DNA of 64,000 nucleotides from Pseudohongiella acticola (GTDB lineage Bacteria > Pseudomonadota > Gammaproteobacteria > Pseudomonadales > Pseudohongiellaceae). The notes under the pieces were generated by a model. The model had not been told where the DNA came from. It saw only the letters and a program-made list of their open reading frames with translations, and ran no database searches. The DNA lies in assembly GCF_001758195.1 (NCBI RefSeq), contig NZ_MASR01000001.1, positions 1,364,001 to 1,428,000 of the forward strand, read 5' to 3'. The position numbers and the translations under genes are program-made. Positions 52,904 through 61,972 of the stretch are shown here, in pieces (the stretch's first letter is position 1; the number at the start of each line of letters is the position of its first letter).

Positions 52904-54067
52904 TTACTGATAAATGAATTTAACGCGCGAGGTGACCTGACAGAACAGCTCGTAGGCAATGGTCTGGCACAGATCGGCGATACGTTCGGCCGGCAACTGA
53001 CTGCCCCAGCCCTGCCCCCACAATAACACCTCATCACCAGGCACGGCGGGTATACCGGTGAGATCAACCGTCAGCATGTCCATGGACACGCGACCGGCCA
53101 GCGGCGCCTCGTACACCTTGCCGGCAGCATGGATCAACACCGGCGTGCCTGACGGTGCATGGCGCGGATAACCATCGCCATAACCGATACCGATAATGCC
53201 AACGCGCATGTCCTGCTGACAGTGATACGTGGCGCCATAACCGATGCTATCACCGGCAGCAACCTCATTGATGGTGACCAGGCGCGATTTCAGGTTCATT
53301 ACCGGCTGCAGGCCAAAAGCCGGACCGTGCTCACCCACCATTGGCGAGGCGCCATATAACATGATGCCCGGACGGCACATGCTGAACTGCGCCGATGGCC
53401 ACGCCAGAATGCCGGCCGAGGCCGACAGGCTCATGCCATCGGTCTGCGGGTCCAGCGTAACGCTGTCTGCCAGCGCATAAAAATTCTGTAACTGTTCAGC
53501 TGCCAGCGGTTTGTCCGGTTCATCGGCGGTGGCAAAGTGCGACATCAGCGTCAACGATTTCTGCTGCGGCAGGTTTTTTAACCACGGCCAGATCTCAGCA
53601 AAAGCCTGTGGCGACATGCCCAGCCGGTTCATACCGGTATTGGTTTTCACCCAGATGCGCAGCGGCTGGAACACCATACCTTTTGCCAATTCTGCTTTTA
53701 ACAACTCCGCCTGCCAGGGCGAGTGCATCACCCACATAAAGCCGGTGGCCAGTATTTCGGTCAGCTCGGCGGCATTGACCGGGCCACGCAGAATCAGGAT
53801 ATCGCGCAGTCCCAGCGCCTGATACACCCGGCGCGCCTCAGCCAGCGTGGCCACAGCAAAACAGTCACCGCCGCGCAGTTCATTGCTCAGCGCGCGGGCA
53901 ATCGGCTCCACACCGTGGCCATACGCATTGGCCTTGATCACCGCGCATAAACGACTGTCAGGCGCATAGTGTCGCGCACGCCGGAAGTTGTGCTGAACGG
54001 CTGCCAGGTCAATCTCGGCCCAGCTGTGTGCATCAACAGGCGGCGTGCTAACCATAGTTGTCGTCAT
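52904..54067 (-). CDS. alr: Alanine racemase
   Basis: A 387-residue PLP enzyme that makes D-alanine for peptidoglycan. The PLP lysine is in AVIKANAYGHG and the catalytic tyrosine region is GIGYGDGYPRHAPSGTPV. HSWAEIDLAAVQHNF starts the domain. Its first 20 bases overlap the end of dnaB, so translation is coupled; an internal ATG at 54055 is an alternative start. Confidence 0.95.
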   Translation of the reverse strand: MTTTMVSTPPVDAHSWAEIDLAAVQHNFRRARHYAPDSRLCAVIKANAYGHGVEPIARALSNELRGGDCFAVATLAEARRVYQALGLRDILILRGPVNAAELTEILATGFMWVMHSPWQAELLKAELAKGMVFQPLRIWVKTNTGMNRLGMSPQAFAEIWPWLKNLPQQKSLTLMSHFATADEPDKPLAAEQLQNFYALADSVTLDPQTDGMSLSASAGILAWPSAQFSMCRPGIMLYGASPMVGEHGPAFGLQPVMNLKSRLVTINEVAAGDSIGYGATYHCQQDMRVGIIGIGYGDGYPRHAPSGTPVLIHAAGKVYEAPLAGRVSMDMLTVDLTGIPAVPGDEVLLWGQGWGSQLPAERIADLCQTIAYELFCQVTSRVKFIYQ

Positions 54068-55460
54068 AGTCAGGCAGCGCCAGATTTTCGAAGCGCAGCA
54101 GATGCCCGATAAAGCCGAGCTTCACGGTACCGATGGGACCATTACGTTGCTTGCCGATAATGATTTCGGCAATACCCTTGTCCTGTGTGTCCTCGTTATA
54201 GACTTCATCACGGTAAACAAAGGCAATAATATCCGCGTCCTGCTCGATGGCGCCTGATTCACGCAGGTCCGACATCACCGGGCGTTTGTTGGGACGTTGT
54301 TCCAGACCCCGGTTCAACTGCGACAGGGCGATGACCGGGCATTCAAATTCGCGCGCCATGGTTTTTAACGAGCGCGAAATTTCCGAGATTTCGCCAACCC
54401 GGTTATCACCAAAGCCTTTGATCTGCATCAGCTGCAGGTAGTCGACCACGATCAGGCCAACGCCGCCGTACTCACGCGCAATACGCCGGGCCCGTGCCCG
54501 CATTTCCGTCGGGCTGAGGCCAACCGCATCATCAATCAGCAGGGGGCGATCTTTTAACTTGGCGATGGCCGAGGTCAGTTTGGGCCAGTCCTCTTCTTCC
54601 AGCTGACCGCTGCGCAGACGGGTCTGGTCAATGCGGCCGATGGAGCTGAGCATACGGAAGATCAGACTTTCTGCCGGCATCTCCAGACTGAAAATCAGCA
54701 CCGGCTTGTCCTGACTCAGGCCAACGTGCTCGGCCAGGTTCATGGCAAAGGTGGTCTTACCCATGGACGGTCGGCCGGCAACAATAATCAGATCGGATTT
54801 CTGCAGACCCGAGGTCTTCTTGTCCAGATCCTTGTAGCCGGTGGAGAGGCCGGTGATGCCGCCCTTGGATTTGATCAGCTCATCAATTTTCTCCACCGCC
54901 TTGGTCAGCAGCGGATTGACCTGCTGCGGGCCACCGTCCTGCGCGCGGTTATCAGCAATCTTGAACACCGCCTGCTCGGCCAGGTCCAGCACCTCGGCAG
55001 CCGGTCTGCCAGCGGGATTAAAGGCATTGTCGGAAATCTCGTTGGAAACACGAATCAGCGTGCGCAAGGTAGCGCGCTCACGAATGATCTGCGAGTAGGC
55101 GCGGATGTTGGCCGTGCCGCGGGCATGACTGACCAGGTCCGCCAGGTATTCGGGGCCGCCGGCGGTTTCCAGTTCATTGAGGCTGTCCAGCGCTTCCACC
55201 AGTGTTACCACGTCAATGGGTTTGCTGGTCTCCACCTGTTTCAGCATGACGTTAAAAATCAGCTGGTGTTCGTGGCGGTAAAAATCTTCCGACTGCAATA
55301 CTTCGGCGACATCATCCCAGGCGGTGTTGTCCTGCATCAGGCCACCCAGTACCGCCTGTTCGGCTTCCACTGAGTTGGGCGGGACTTTTAATGACAGGAC
55401 GCTGTTGCTCGAGGCCCCGCCGGCAGCGCGAGGCGATGATGATTCCTTGGATTCGGACAT
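54048..55460 (-). CDS. dnaB: Replicative DNA helicase
   Basis: A 470-residue hexameric helicase. The N-terminal domain starts VPPNSVEAEQAVLGGLMQDN. Walker A is GRPSMGKTTFAMNLAEHV, and the C-terminal motifs VVDYLQLM and RESGAIEQDADII are present. No intein is evident, since the Walker A and SGAIEQDAD regions are uninterrupted. The start at 55460 (MSESKESS) replaces an upstream extension that would run into the rplI terminator. It heads dnaB-alr-radA. Confidence 0.96.
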   Translation of the reverse strand: MSESKESSSPRAAGGASSNSVLSLKVPPNSVEAEQAVLGGLMQDNTAWDDVAEVLQSEDFYRHEHQLIFNVMLKQVETSKPIDVVTLVEALDSLNELETAGGPEYLADLVSHARGTANIRAYSQIIRERATLRTLIRVSNEISDNAFNPAGRPAAEVLDLAEQAVFKIADNRAQDGGPQQVNPLLTKAVEKIDELIKSKGGITGLSTGYKDLDKKTSGLQKSDLIIVAGRPSMGKTTFAMNLAEHVGLSQDKPVLIFSLEMPAESLIFRMLSSIGRIDQTRLRSGQLEEEDWPKLTSAIAKLKDRPLLIDDAVGLSPTEMRARARRIAREYGGVGLIVVDYLQLMQIKGFGDNRVGEISEISRSLKTMAREFECPVIALSQLNRGLEQRPNKRPVMSDLRESGAIEQDADIIAFVYRDEVYNEDTQDKGIAEIIIGKQRNGPIGTVKLGFIGHLLRFENLALPDYDDNYG

Positions 55461-55487
55461 ATTGCTGAGTTTCCGGCATGAACTGGC

Positions 55488-55522
55488 AAAAAAAAGCACC
55501 GCGACCCGAAGGCGGCGGTGCT
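55488..55522 (-). terminator. Intrinsic terminator after rplI
   Basis: On the minus strand AGCACCGC pairs with GCGGTGCT around a GC-rich loop, followed by eight T residues. It separates the rpsF-rpsR-rplI transcript from dnaB, whose start lies 28 bases further on. Confidence 0.9.
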
Positions 55523-55595
55523 CTATTCTCCCACTACCCGGTTGTCTTCACAACCAGCAGTTGGCGCCCCTCAGGGCGTGCGTTACCGGTATCAA

Positions 55596-56057
55596 TCAGG
55601 CCTGCTGTTTGGCAGGAACAACCGCAACGGTAATGGTTTCTTCAATTTCAGAACCCAGGTCAACGCTGATCTCGTAGTCGCCGATTTCGCGGATCGCACC
55701 GATCGGCAGACGAATTTCTGATTTCACCAGATCACTGCCAGCAGCAGCGTTGGCGGCATCAGCGATGTCCTTGGTGCCAACAGAGCCGAACAGCTTGCCT
55801 TCGTCACCAGCGTTCACTTCGATCTCGACGCGCAGGCCTTTGATCTTGTCAGCACGGGCCTGGGCAGCGGCCACTTTCTCGTTGTGCGCAGCCATCAGCT
55901 CAGCACGACGGGCTTCAAAGTCAGTCAGGTTGGCTTTGGTGGCCGGAATGGCTTTGCCTGTCGGGAACAGGAAGTTACGTGCGTAACCTGCTTTCACCGC
56001 AGCTGTGTCACCAACGCCGCCAAGACGACCTACTTTTTCCAGTAATATTACGTTCAT
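55596..56057 (-). CDS. rplI: 50S ribosomal protein L9
   Basis: A 153-residue L9 with the N-terminal RNA-binding domain [36 protein letters not shown] and a C-terminal domain after the long helix. It binds 23S rRNA near the L1 stalk. GAGGAAAA lies just before the ATG at 56057, so an upstream in-frame extension is rejected. It is the last gene of the rpsF operon. Confidence 0.97.
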   Translation of the reverse strand: MNVILLEKVGRLGGVGDTAAVKAGYARNFLFPTGKAIPATKANLTDFEARRAELMAAHNEKVAAAQARADKIKGLRVEIEVNAGDEGKLFGSVGTKDIADAANAAAGSDLVKSEIRLPIGAIREIGDYEISVDLGSEIEETITVAVVPAKQQA

Positions 56058-56088
56058 GTTGTTTTCCTCAATTTTAGCGCTAATTTCG

Positions 56089-56931
56089 TCAAGTCTGCTT
56101 CTGAATCCGGCCCCGGAAGTCGTACCAACTGTCCGCAAGTGCGAACACGGCTACCAACTGGGCCAGCGGCGGATTCAGCATGAGCATATAAAATGCGATC
56201 AGCCAAAGCCGCGATAAATGTTTGATCCCAACCAACCCATGCACCAGCGCGACACCGGCAAAAAACAAGGGCATAACAAAATACATTGTCCAACCGGCCA
56301 GCACTGTCACGCCGAAACTTGCCAGCACAAACAGCGCCATTAACGCCACCGCCACCCTGGGCTGCAGGCGAAACTGGTGAAACTCCTGCTGAAAACCACC
56401 CGGGTTAAACAACAAGGCCTGCCACCAGCGCGCCAATATCACCAGGCATATCGCCAGGAACATGTGCATGACGCCAAACAGACTGATCAGGACACCCTGC
56501 ATCATGCCTGCCGACATCTCAGGCATTTCCGGCATCTCCGCCGCACCACTGGCCAGGAACATTTCAACCTGTTCCGTCAGCAGCGCCAGAAACTCCGGTC
56601 GCAGCCGCAGTGTCAGCTCAGCGCCCACCCCGACCAGAATGCCCGCCAGTATCGTGGGCTGCCAGGACGAGGTCTGCCGCAGCACAGTGGCCAGTGCAAA
56701 CACCCCCAGAAGCAGGATCAGCGGGGTTATATCCCCGGCCATCGCCCACCCCAGCAGCGGAAGCGCTGCCCAGACTGCCACCAGCAACGCCTCGCGCGGC
56801 CCGTGTCGTAAACACACCAGGCCCAGTATCGCGGGACTCAGCATGTTGGCCAGCGGGATCAGACCGCACAAAAACGCAACCGTGATCGCCTGACGGCGGC
56901 CGTTCATTGCGTATTGTGCTAAACCCCGCAT
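56089..56931 (-). CDS. DUF2232-like membrane protein in the rpsF operon
   Basis: A 280-residue protein with about eight hydrophobic segments, starting [44 protein letters not shown]. It sits between rpsR and rplI, where many gammaproteobacteria carry a similar YybS/DUF2232-type membrane protein of unknown function. A loop around residue 145 has the short methionine-rich run [13 protein letters not shown]. The tail [24 protein letters not shown] also fits this group. Confidence 0.75.
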   Translation of the reverse strand: MRGLAQYAMNGRRQAITVAFLCGLIPLANMLSPAILGLVCLRHGPREALLVAVWAALPLLGWAMAGDITPLILLLGVFALATVLRQTSSWQPTILAGILVGVGAELTLRLRPEFLALLTEQVEMFLASGAAEMPEMPEMSAGMMQGVLISLFGVMHMFLAICLVILARWWQALLFNPGGFQQEFHQFRLQPRVAVALMALFVLASFGVTVLAGWTMYFVMPLFFAGVALVHGLVGIKHLSRLWLIAFYMLMLNPPLAQLVAVFALADSWYDFRGRIQKQT

Positions 56932-56970
56932 ATCACTCTCATTTCAGTAAGAGCCCTGTATAAACAGGAA

Positions 56971-57201
56971 TCAAACGTTGTGGCTGTCCGTGTACGGAAT
57001 CAGGGCCAGGTGACGCGCGCGCTTGACGGCAGTCGCCAGTTGACGCTGATAACGCGCCTTGGTACCGGTAATACGGCTGGGAACAATTTTGCCTGTCTCA
57101 GAGATATAGGCTTTCAGAGTTTCCAGATCTTTGTAATCGATTTGCTTTGTGCCTTCTGCGGTAAATTTGCAGAACTTACGGCGACGGAAAAAACGTGCCA
57201 T
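56971..57201 (-). CDS. rpsR: 30S ribosomal protein S18
   Basis: A 76-residue S18: [17 protein letters not shown], then [34 protein letters not shown]. It binds the 30S platform with S6, which is encoded just upstream. AAAGGA lies nine bases before the ATG at 57201. The cysteine in RRRKFCKF is the usual single one in gammaproteobacteria. Confidence 0.98.
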   Translation of the reverse strand: MARFFRRRKFCKFTAEGTKQIDYKDLETLKAYISETGKIVPSRITGTKARYQRQLATAVKRARHLALIPYTDSHNV

Positions 57202-57228
57202 GGTCAATATCCTTTAAAAAAACTGTGA

Positions 57229-57726
57229 TTATTTGTCGTCTTCGTCGCTGTCGTCATCGGAGTCAGCGTCGTCGCCATCGTAATCGTTGTCGTCGCTGTC
57301 ATCGTCTTTGTCGCTTTCCGCTTCTTCGCGGGCAGCCTGACGCTCAGCGGCTTCATCTTCCAGACGACGCTTCTGCTCGGCACGGGCACGACGCTCACGG
57401 CTTTCGCGCTCGCCCTTCAGAATCAGGGATTCTTCAGTCACGGCTTCGTCAGTCTTGATTACGAGGTTACGCAGGATGGCATCGTTGTAACGGAACAGTG
57501 TGACGATTTCGTCGAGCACTTCCTGGTTACATTCTACGTTCATCAGCACGTAGTGAGCCTTGTGAATCTTGTTGATCGGGTAAGCCAGTTGACGACGGCC
57601 CCAGTCTTCTTCACGGTGGATCTTGCCGCCGCTCTCGGTGACCATCTGCTTGTAACGCTCAACCATGGCGGGGACCTGATCGCTTTGATCAGGGTGTACT
57701 ACAAATACAATTTCATAATGTCTCAT
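57229..57726 (-). CDS. rpsF: 30S ribosomal protein S6 with poly-Asp tail
   Basis: A 165-residue S6; E. coli S6 is about 131-135. The core (1-100) is standard: [52 protein letters not shown] charged helix-like stretch ([33 protein letters not shown]) follows, then an extreme C-terminal tail (about 138-165) with 17 Asp in 28 residues. In E. coli RimK adds glutamates to the S6 end after translation; here a long acid tail is encoded in the gene. It heads the operon. Confidence 0.96.
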   Translation of the reverse strand: MRHYEIVFVVHPDQSDQVPAMVERYKQMVTESGGKIHREEDWGRRQLAYPINKIHKAHYVLMNVECNQEVLDEIVTLFRYNDAILRNLVIKTDEAVTEESLILKGERESRERRARAEQKRRLEDEAAERQAAREEAESDKDDDSDDNDYDGDDADSDDDSDEDDK

Positions 57727-58049
57727 AGAGACTCCTTATGGCAATAAGTCTTCCGCATGCACAGTTAGTGTGACAAATGTCGGTAAGACAAGGAGTGAAC
57801 AATAACCCCGGTTCAATCTGCTGTTCAGCCTTCACTTGGCTGCAGACGTGCCTTCCGGCAGGAATTCAGGGACCGGGCATTTTAGGGAAAGTTGCTAACA
57901 GATGCAATCTAATTTGCCCTCAGGCGACTGAAAAACGTATTCGAGGCAGCCAGTGCGAGGCAAAAACAGGCGCAAAAGCGGAGTTTACGACGTGTAAATG
58001 AGCATTTTAAGCCTGTTTTTAACGAAGCAATGGCAACGCAGATAGTTTT
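57727..58049. other. 323-base intergenic region with a palindromic repeat element
   Basis: No gene. The left part holds the leader and ribosome site of rpsF (AGGAGTCT on the minus strand). The right part is a repeat-like palindromic element that runs into the 3' end of rlmB. Confidence 0.6.
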
Positions 58050-58060
58050 TCAGTTGCCTG
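57921..58060. repeat. 140-base palindromic intergenic element overlapping the rlmB stop
   Basis: The ends CAGGCGACTGAAAAAC (57921-57936) and GTTTTTCAGTTGCCTG (58045-58060) are inverted copies with one mismatch. Inside, AAAAACAGGC pairs with GCCTGTTTTT and GTTTAC with GTAAAT. I recall similar elements from other gammaproteobacterial genomes. The rlmB stop codon (58050-58052) lies inside the right terminal repeat. Confidence 0.7.
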
Positions 58061-58844
58061 AGCGTTGTCTTACGGCTTCAAACAGACAAACACCTGTTGC
58101 TACTGAGACATTGAGGCTGCTGACTGCACCCGCCATGGGGATGGAGATCAGGAAATCGCAGTGTTCACGCGTCAGGCGGCGCAGGCCCTTGCCCTCGGAG
58201 CCCATGACCAGCGCGCGCGGGCCGGTCAGGTCGGCTTCGTACAGGCTCTGCGTGGCTTCACCGGCGGCGCCGCTGATCCAGATGCCGCGTTGCTGCAGCG
58301 CCGCCAGGGTGCGACTGAGGTTGGTGACGGCGACCAGATTGACCTTTTCCGCGGCGCCGCTGGCCACCTTGCGAACGGTCAGGTTCAGCGTCGCCGAGTT
58401 ATCCTTGGGCACAATCACCGCATCCACACCGGCCGCATCGGCCGTGCGCAGACAGGCGCCCAGGTTATGCGGATCGGTGATTTCATCCAGAACCAGTAAT
58501 AAAGGCGGATGTGGCAGTTTATCCAACAGCGCCGTGAGGAAGGCTTCATCCTTGACGGTGTCACGCCACTGGCACAACGCGGCTACACCCTGATGCACCG
58601 GGCCATTTTTACCAGGTCGCGCGCCTTTTGCGGACTTTTTACTGTCGCCGGCAATACGCTTTTCCAGCTCGGCGCGCGGCACCACCTTAAACAGTAGTCC
58701 CAGCTCCTGCGCCAGCGTCCGCACTTCCTCAATGCGCTGGTCGCTGCGCTCCTGCTGCAGCAACAGCTCGTGCACATCTTCCGGGTGCCGTCGCAACAAC
58801 TCGCTGACGGCATGAATGCCCACAATCCACTCGCGTGCGGACAT
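58050..58844 (-). CDS. rlmB: 23S rRNA (guanosine(2251)-2'-O)-methyltransferase
   Basis: A 264-residue SpoU/TrmD-knot enzyme that makes Gm2251. The N-terminal substrate domain starts EWIVGIHAVSELLRRHPEDVHELLLQQ. The three knot motifs are LDEITDPHNLGACLRTADAAGVDAVI, ALVMGSEGKGLRRLT and ISIPMAGAVSSLNVSVATGVCLFEA. The start ATG shares one base with the rnr stop (TAATG), so the two are coupled. Its final codons fall in the palindromic element described separately. Confidence 0.96.
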   Translation of the reverse strand: MSAREWIVGIHAVSELLRRHPEDVHELLLQQERSDQRIEEVRTLAQELGLLFKVVPRAELEKRIAGDSKKSAKGARPGKNGPVHQGVAALCQWRDTVKDEAFLTALLDKLPHPPLLLVLDEITDPHNLGACLRTADAAGVDAVIVPKDNSATLNLTVRKVASGAAEKVNLVAVTNLSRTLAALQQRGIWISGAAGEATQSLYEADLTGPRALVMGSEGKGLRRLTREHCDFLISIPMAGAVSSLNVSVATGVCLFEAVRQRSGN

Positions 58845-61657
58845 TAATCAGACACCCCAAGCTTTCGCATCAGGCGCTTGAACATGCCCGCCGGTTTCTT
58901 GCCGCCCGCGTCTTGCTGTGCGGGCTGTCTGGCCGGCTGTTTAGCCGCTTTTTTAGTAGACGGCTGCGAGTCCTTCACCGGCTGCCGGGCACGACGCTGC
59001 GCGGCGGTCTGGTCCGGTTTGCGCTTACGCCTCTGGGCGGGTTTCTGCTCAGTTTTTGGTGCTGTTTTTGCTCCAGCTTTTGCCCCAGCCTTGGATGCAG
59101 TCTTGGGTGCGCCCTTGGTTGAAGTCTTTTTGGCAGCCCCGGTTTTAGCACCGGCCTTTGTGCCTGTCTTGGCGCCCGCTTTACCAGCGCCGCCCGTTCT
59201 GTCTTTGACCTTGGCATTACGCTTGGCGGGCGCAGATCCGTCGCCGCTTCTGGCGCTCGCGCCTTTCTCTGATGCCTTGCCAGCCCCCCTGCCTGAGCCC
59301 TTGCCTTTGCCGCCACCCTTGGCACCGCTCTTACCGCCCCGGCCCTTGGCTTTGCTGTCAGCCGCGACGTTGCCGCTGGAGTCCAGCAGCTGCAGATCAA
59401 TCTTGCGATCATCCAGGTCTACGCGTGCAACGCGCACCCGCACCGAGTCACCCAGGTGGAAGGTGGTGCCGCTGTGCTCGCCGACCAGCATCTGGTGTAC
59501 CGGATCAAACTTGTAATAGTCGTTGGCCAGCGCGGTGATATGTACCAGGCCTTCCACATAAATATCGTTGAGCATGACAAACAGGCCAAAGCCGGTGACC
59601 GAGGCCACCGTGCCCTCAAAATCATCACCGACGCGATCCTGCACATACTCACATTTCAGCCAGTCCTGCACATCATAACTGGCGGCATCGGCGCGGCGCT
59701 CGTAGGTCGAACAGGTCTCACCAAAATGCTGCATGTCTTTTAACTGGTACGGATAGATTTCCTTGCGCGTCAGTTCGGGCGCACCGTCCACCTGACGGAT
59801 CTGCTGCTTTTTCTTGCCCTCACGAATCAGGAAACGCAGCGCCCGGTGCACCAGCAAGTCCGGGTAACGGCGAATGGGCGAGGTAAAGTGGGTATAGGCA
59901 TCAAAGCCCAGACCAAAGTGGCCAATGTTCTCCGGCGCATAGACCGCCTGCAGCATCGAGCGCACCAGCATGGTCTGGATAAGATGCGCATCCGGGCGAT
60001 CGCCGACGCTTTCCAGAATCCGCTGATAGTCTTTCGGTTCGGGCTTGTCCTTGCGGGTCAGCACCAGGCCCATCTCCCGCAGGAAGGCGCTGAGGTTGTC
60101 CAGCTTCTCCGGGTTGGGGCCTTCATGGATGCGGTAAAGCACCGGCAGGTCGGAGTCTTCCAGGAAGCGCGCGGTGCAGACGTTGGCCGCCAACATGCAT
60201 TCTTCAACCAGGCGGTGGGCATTGTTGCGGATCACCGGCACGATCTCGGCTATTTTGCGGGTCTCGCCAAACACAATGCGGGTCTCGGTGCTGGAGAAAT
60301 CCAGCGCACCGGCCTCCTGCCGGCACTTCGCCAGTCTCAGATAGGTCGCATACAGCGTTTCCAGGTGCGGCAGCACATCGGCGTAACGTTCACGCAGGCG
60401 ATCGCGAGATCTGGCCCGAACATCACTGTCCGACTCTTCCAGCATGTCCGCCACTTCAGTATAGGTCAGGCGGGCGTGCGAGAAAATCACGCCTTCATAA
60501 AAGCGGTAGTGCTCGACCTGGCCACTGGGGCTGAGCTCCATCTCACACACCATGGTCAAACGATTGACCTTGGGCTTGAGTGAACACAGACCGTTGGACA
60601 GCACCTCGGGCAACATCGGCACCACGTGGCCCGGGAAGTACACCGAGTTGCCACGCTTCTGCGCCTCATCGTCCAGCGGCGAATTGGGTTTTACATAATG
60701 CGACACGTCGGCAATGGCCACGTAGAGGCGTGAACCTCCATTGTCCATGGGCTCACAGAACACCGCGTCATCAAAGTCCTTGGCATCCTCACCGTCGATA
60801 GTGACAAAGGGCAGGTGACGCAGATCAATGCGGTTGGCCAGATCAGACTCGGCCACTTCTTCGGTCAGGCCCTCGACGGCACGCTCAACATCCTTGGGCC
60901 ACTCAAAGGGAATGTCATGACCACGCAGGGCCACATCAATCTCCATGCCCGGCGCCATGTGGTCGCCCAGGATTTCCGTGATGGCACCAATGGCCTTACG
61001 GCGGCTATCAGCGTAGCTGCGGATTTCTGCCACCACAAACTGGCCGTCTTTGGCTTTGCCAATGTCTTTTTCCGGAATCAGGATCTCCTGGCTGATGCGC
61101 CGGTTGTCCGGGACCACCAGGCCAAAGCCACTCTCGTGATAGAAACGTCCGACCACCTGCGTGGTGCGGCGCTCCAGCACCTCCACAATCATGCCCTCAC
61201 GGCGGCCACGCCGATCCACGCCCGACACCCGCGCCAGAACGATGTCACCGTCAAATACCTTGACCATCTCGCCCGGACTCAGGAACAGGTCGCCCGAACC
61301 ATCCTGCGGAATAAAGAAGCCCATGCCTTCCTTGTTACCCTGGATGCGGCCCTTGATCAGCTCCATCTTGTCCGCCAGACCGTACACACCCCGGCGGTTG
61401 CTGATGAGCTGGCCATCACGGGCCATAGCGATCAGGCGGCGGCGAAGGGCCTCCAGCTGATCCTCGTCATCAGTCAGTTCCAGGTGCTCACACAGGTGCT
61501 CATAACTCACCGGCTCGCCGACTTTCTCCATGTAGTCCATGATGAATTCGCGGCTGGGGATGGGTTTTTCGTAGTTTTCCGCCTCGCGGTTGGCGAAGGG
61601 GTCTTTGATGGGAGCACTGCCTGTGGGGGTGTTACGATCCTGCTTTCGGTTTGACAT
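58844..61657 (-). CDS. rnr: Ribonuclease R with very long basic tail
   Basis: A 937-residue 3'-5' exoribonuclease that degrades structured RNA. The order is an N-terminal winged-helix part (IPSREFIMDYMEKVGEPVSYEHLCEHL), cold-shock domains, and the RNB catalytic domain (LPFVTIDGEDAKDFDDAVFCE with the metal-binding aspartates; HFTSPIRRYPDLLVHRAL). An S1 domain follows (about 675-755). The last 173 residues (about 765-937) are a low-complexity Ala/Lys/Gly-rich tail ending MFKRLMRKLGVSD. E. coli RNase R has a shorter basic tail. Confidence 0.96.
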   Translation of the reverse strand: MSNRKQDRNTPTGSAPIKDPFANREAENYEKPIPSREFIMDYMEKVGEPVSYEHLCEHLELTDDEDQLEALRRRLIAMARDGQLISNRRGVYGLADKMELIKGRIQGNKEGMGFFIPQDGSGDLFLSPGEMVKVFDGDIVLARVSGVDRRGRREGMIVEVLERRTTQVVGRFYHESGFGLVVPDNRRISQEILIPEKDIGKAKDGQFVVAEIRSYADSRRKAIGAITEILGDHMAPGMEIDVALRGHDIPFEWPKDVERAVEGLTEEVAESDLANRIDLRHLPFVTIDGEDAKDFDDAVFCEPMDNGGSRLYVAIADVSHYVKPNSPLDDEAQKRGNSVYFPGHVVPMLPEVLSNGLCSLKPKVNRLTMVCEMELSPSGQVEHYRFYEGVIFSHARLTYTEVADMLEESDSDVRARSRDRLRERYADVLPHLETLYATYLRLAKCRQEAGALDFSSTETRIVFGETRKIAEIVPVIRNNAHRLVEECMLAANVCTARFLEDSDLPVLYRIHEGPNPEKLDNLSAFLREMGLVLTRKDKPEPKDYQRILESVGDRPDAHLIQTMLVRSMLQAVYAPENIGHFGLGFDAYTHFTSPIRRYPDLLVHRALRFLIREGKKKQQIRQVDGAPELTRKEIYPYQLKDMQHFGETCSTYERRADAASYDVQDWLKCEYVQDRVGDDFEGTVASVTGFGLFVMLNDIYVEGLVHITALANDYYKFDPVHQMLVGEHSGTTFHLGDSVRVRVARVDLDDRKIDLQLLDSSGNVAADSKAKGRGGKSGAKGGGKGKGSGRGAGKASEKGASARSGDGSAPAKRNAKVKDRTGGAGKAGAKTGTKAGAKTGAAKKTSTKGAPKTASKAGAKAGAKTAPKTEQKPAQRRKRKPDQTAAQRRARQPVKDSQPSTKKAAKQPARQPAQQDAGGKKPAGMFKRLMRKLGVSD

Positions 61658-61802
61658 ATTTCTCTATTTTCTCGTTTCGTCGCTATTTTGCGGCAGTATA
61701 CACGCCTGAGCAGCTTAATTCTTGAAGATTTTGTGTCGACCCCATTGACAGCATGGGTGCAGATGGGCAAAATGCGCGCTCTGAAAAGCTTCACCCCGCA
61801 AT

Positions 61803-61889
61803 GCCCAGGTGGTGGAATTGGTAGACACGCTAGCTTCAGGTGCTAGTGATCGAAAGGTCGTGGAGGTTCAAGTCCTCTCCTGGGCACCA
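61803..61889 (+). tRNA. tRNA-Leu (anticodon CAG)
   Basis: An 87-base class II tRNA with acceptor arm GCCCAGG paired to CCTGGGC, D-loop GAATTGGTAGACAC, anticodon loop TTCAGGT (CAG), a long variable arm (GTGATCGAAAGGTCGT region), T-loop TTCAAGT and an encoded CCA. A tyrosine recombinase gene starts 83 bases past its 3' end, so this tRNA is the likely integration target. Confidence 0.96.
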
Positions 61890-61972
61890 CAGATATATCC
61901 CCTTGATTTATAAACAATTATTTTAGCGATTTTCATCGTGATTTGGCCATGGTACCGCAAAGGGTTCCACAA

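Noticed and set aside
58878-59516. Proline/leucine/alanine-rich 212-codon frame opposite the RNase R tail
   Set aside because: A low-complexity tail read in reverse gives a long open frame by chance; no other evidence for a gene.
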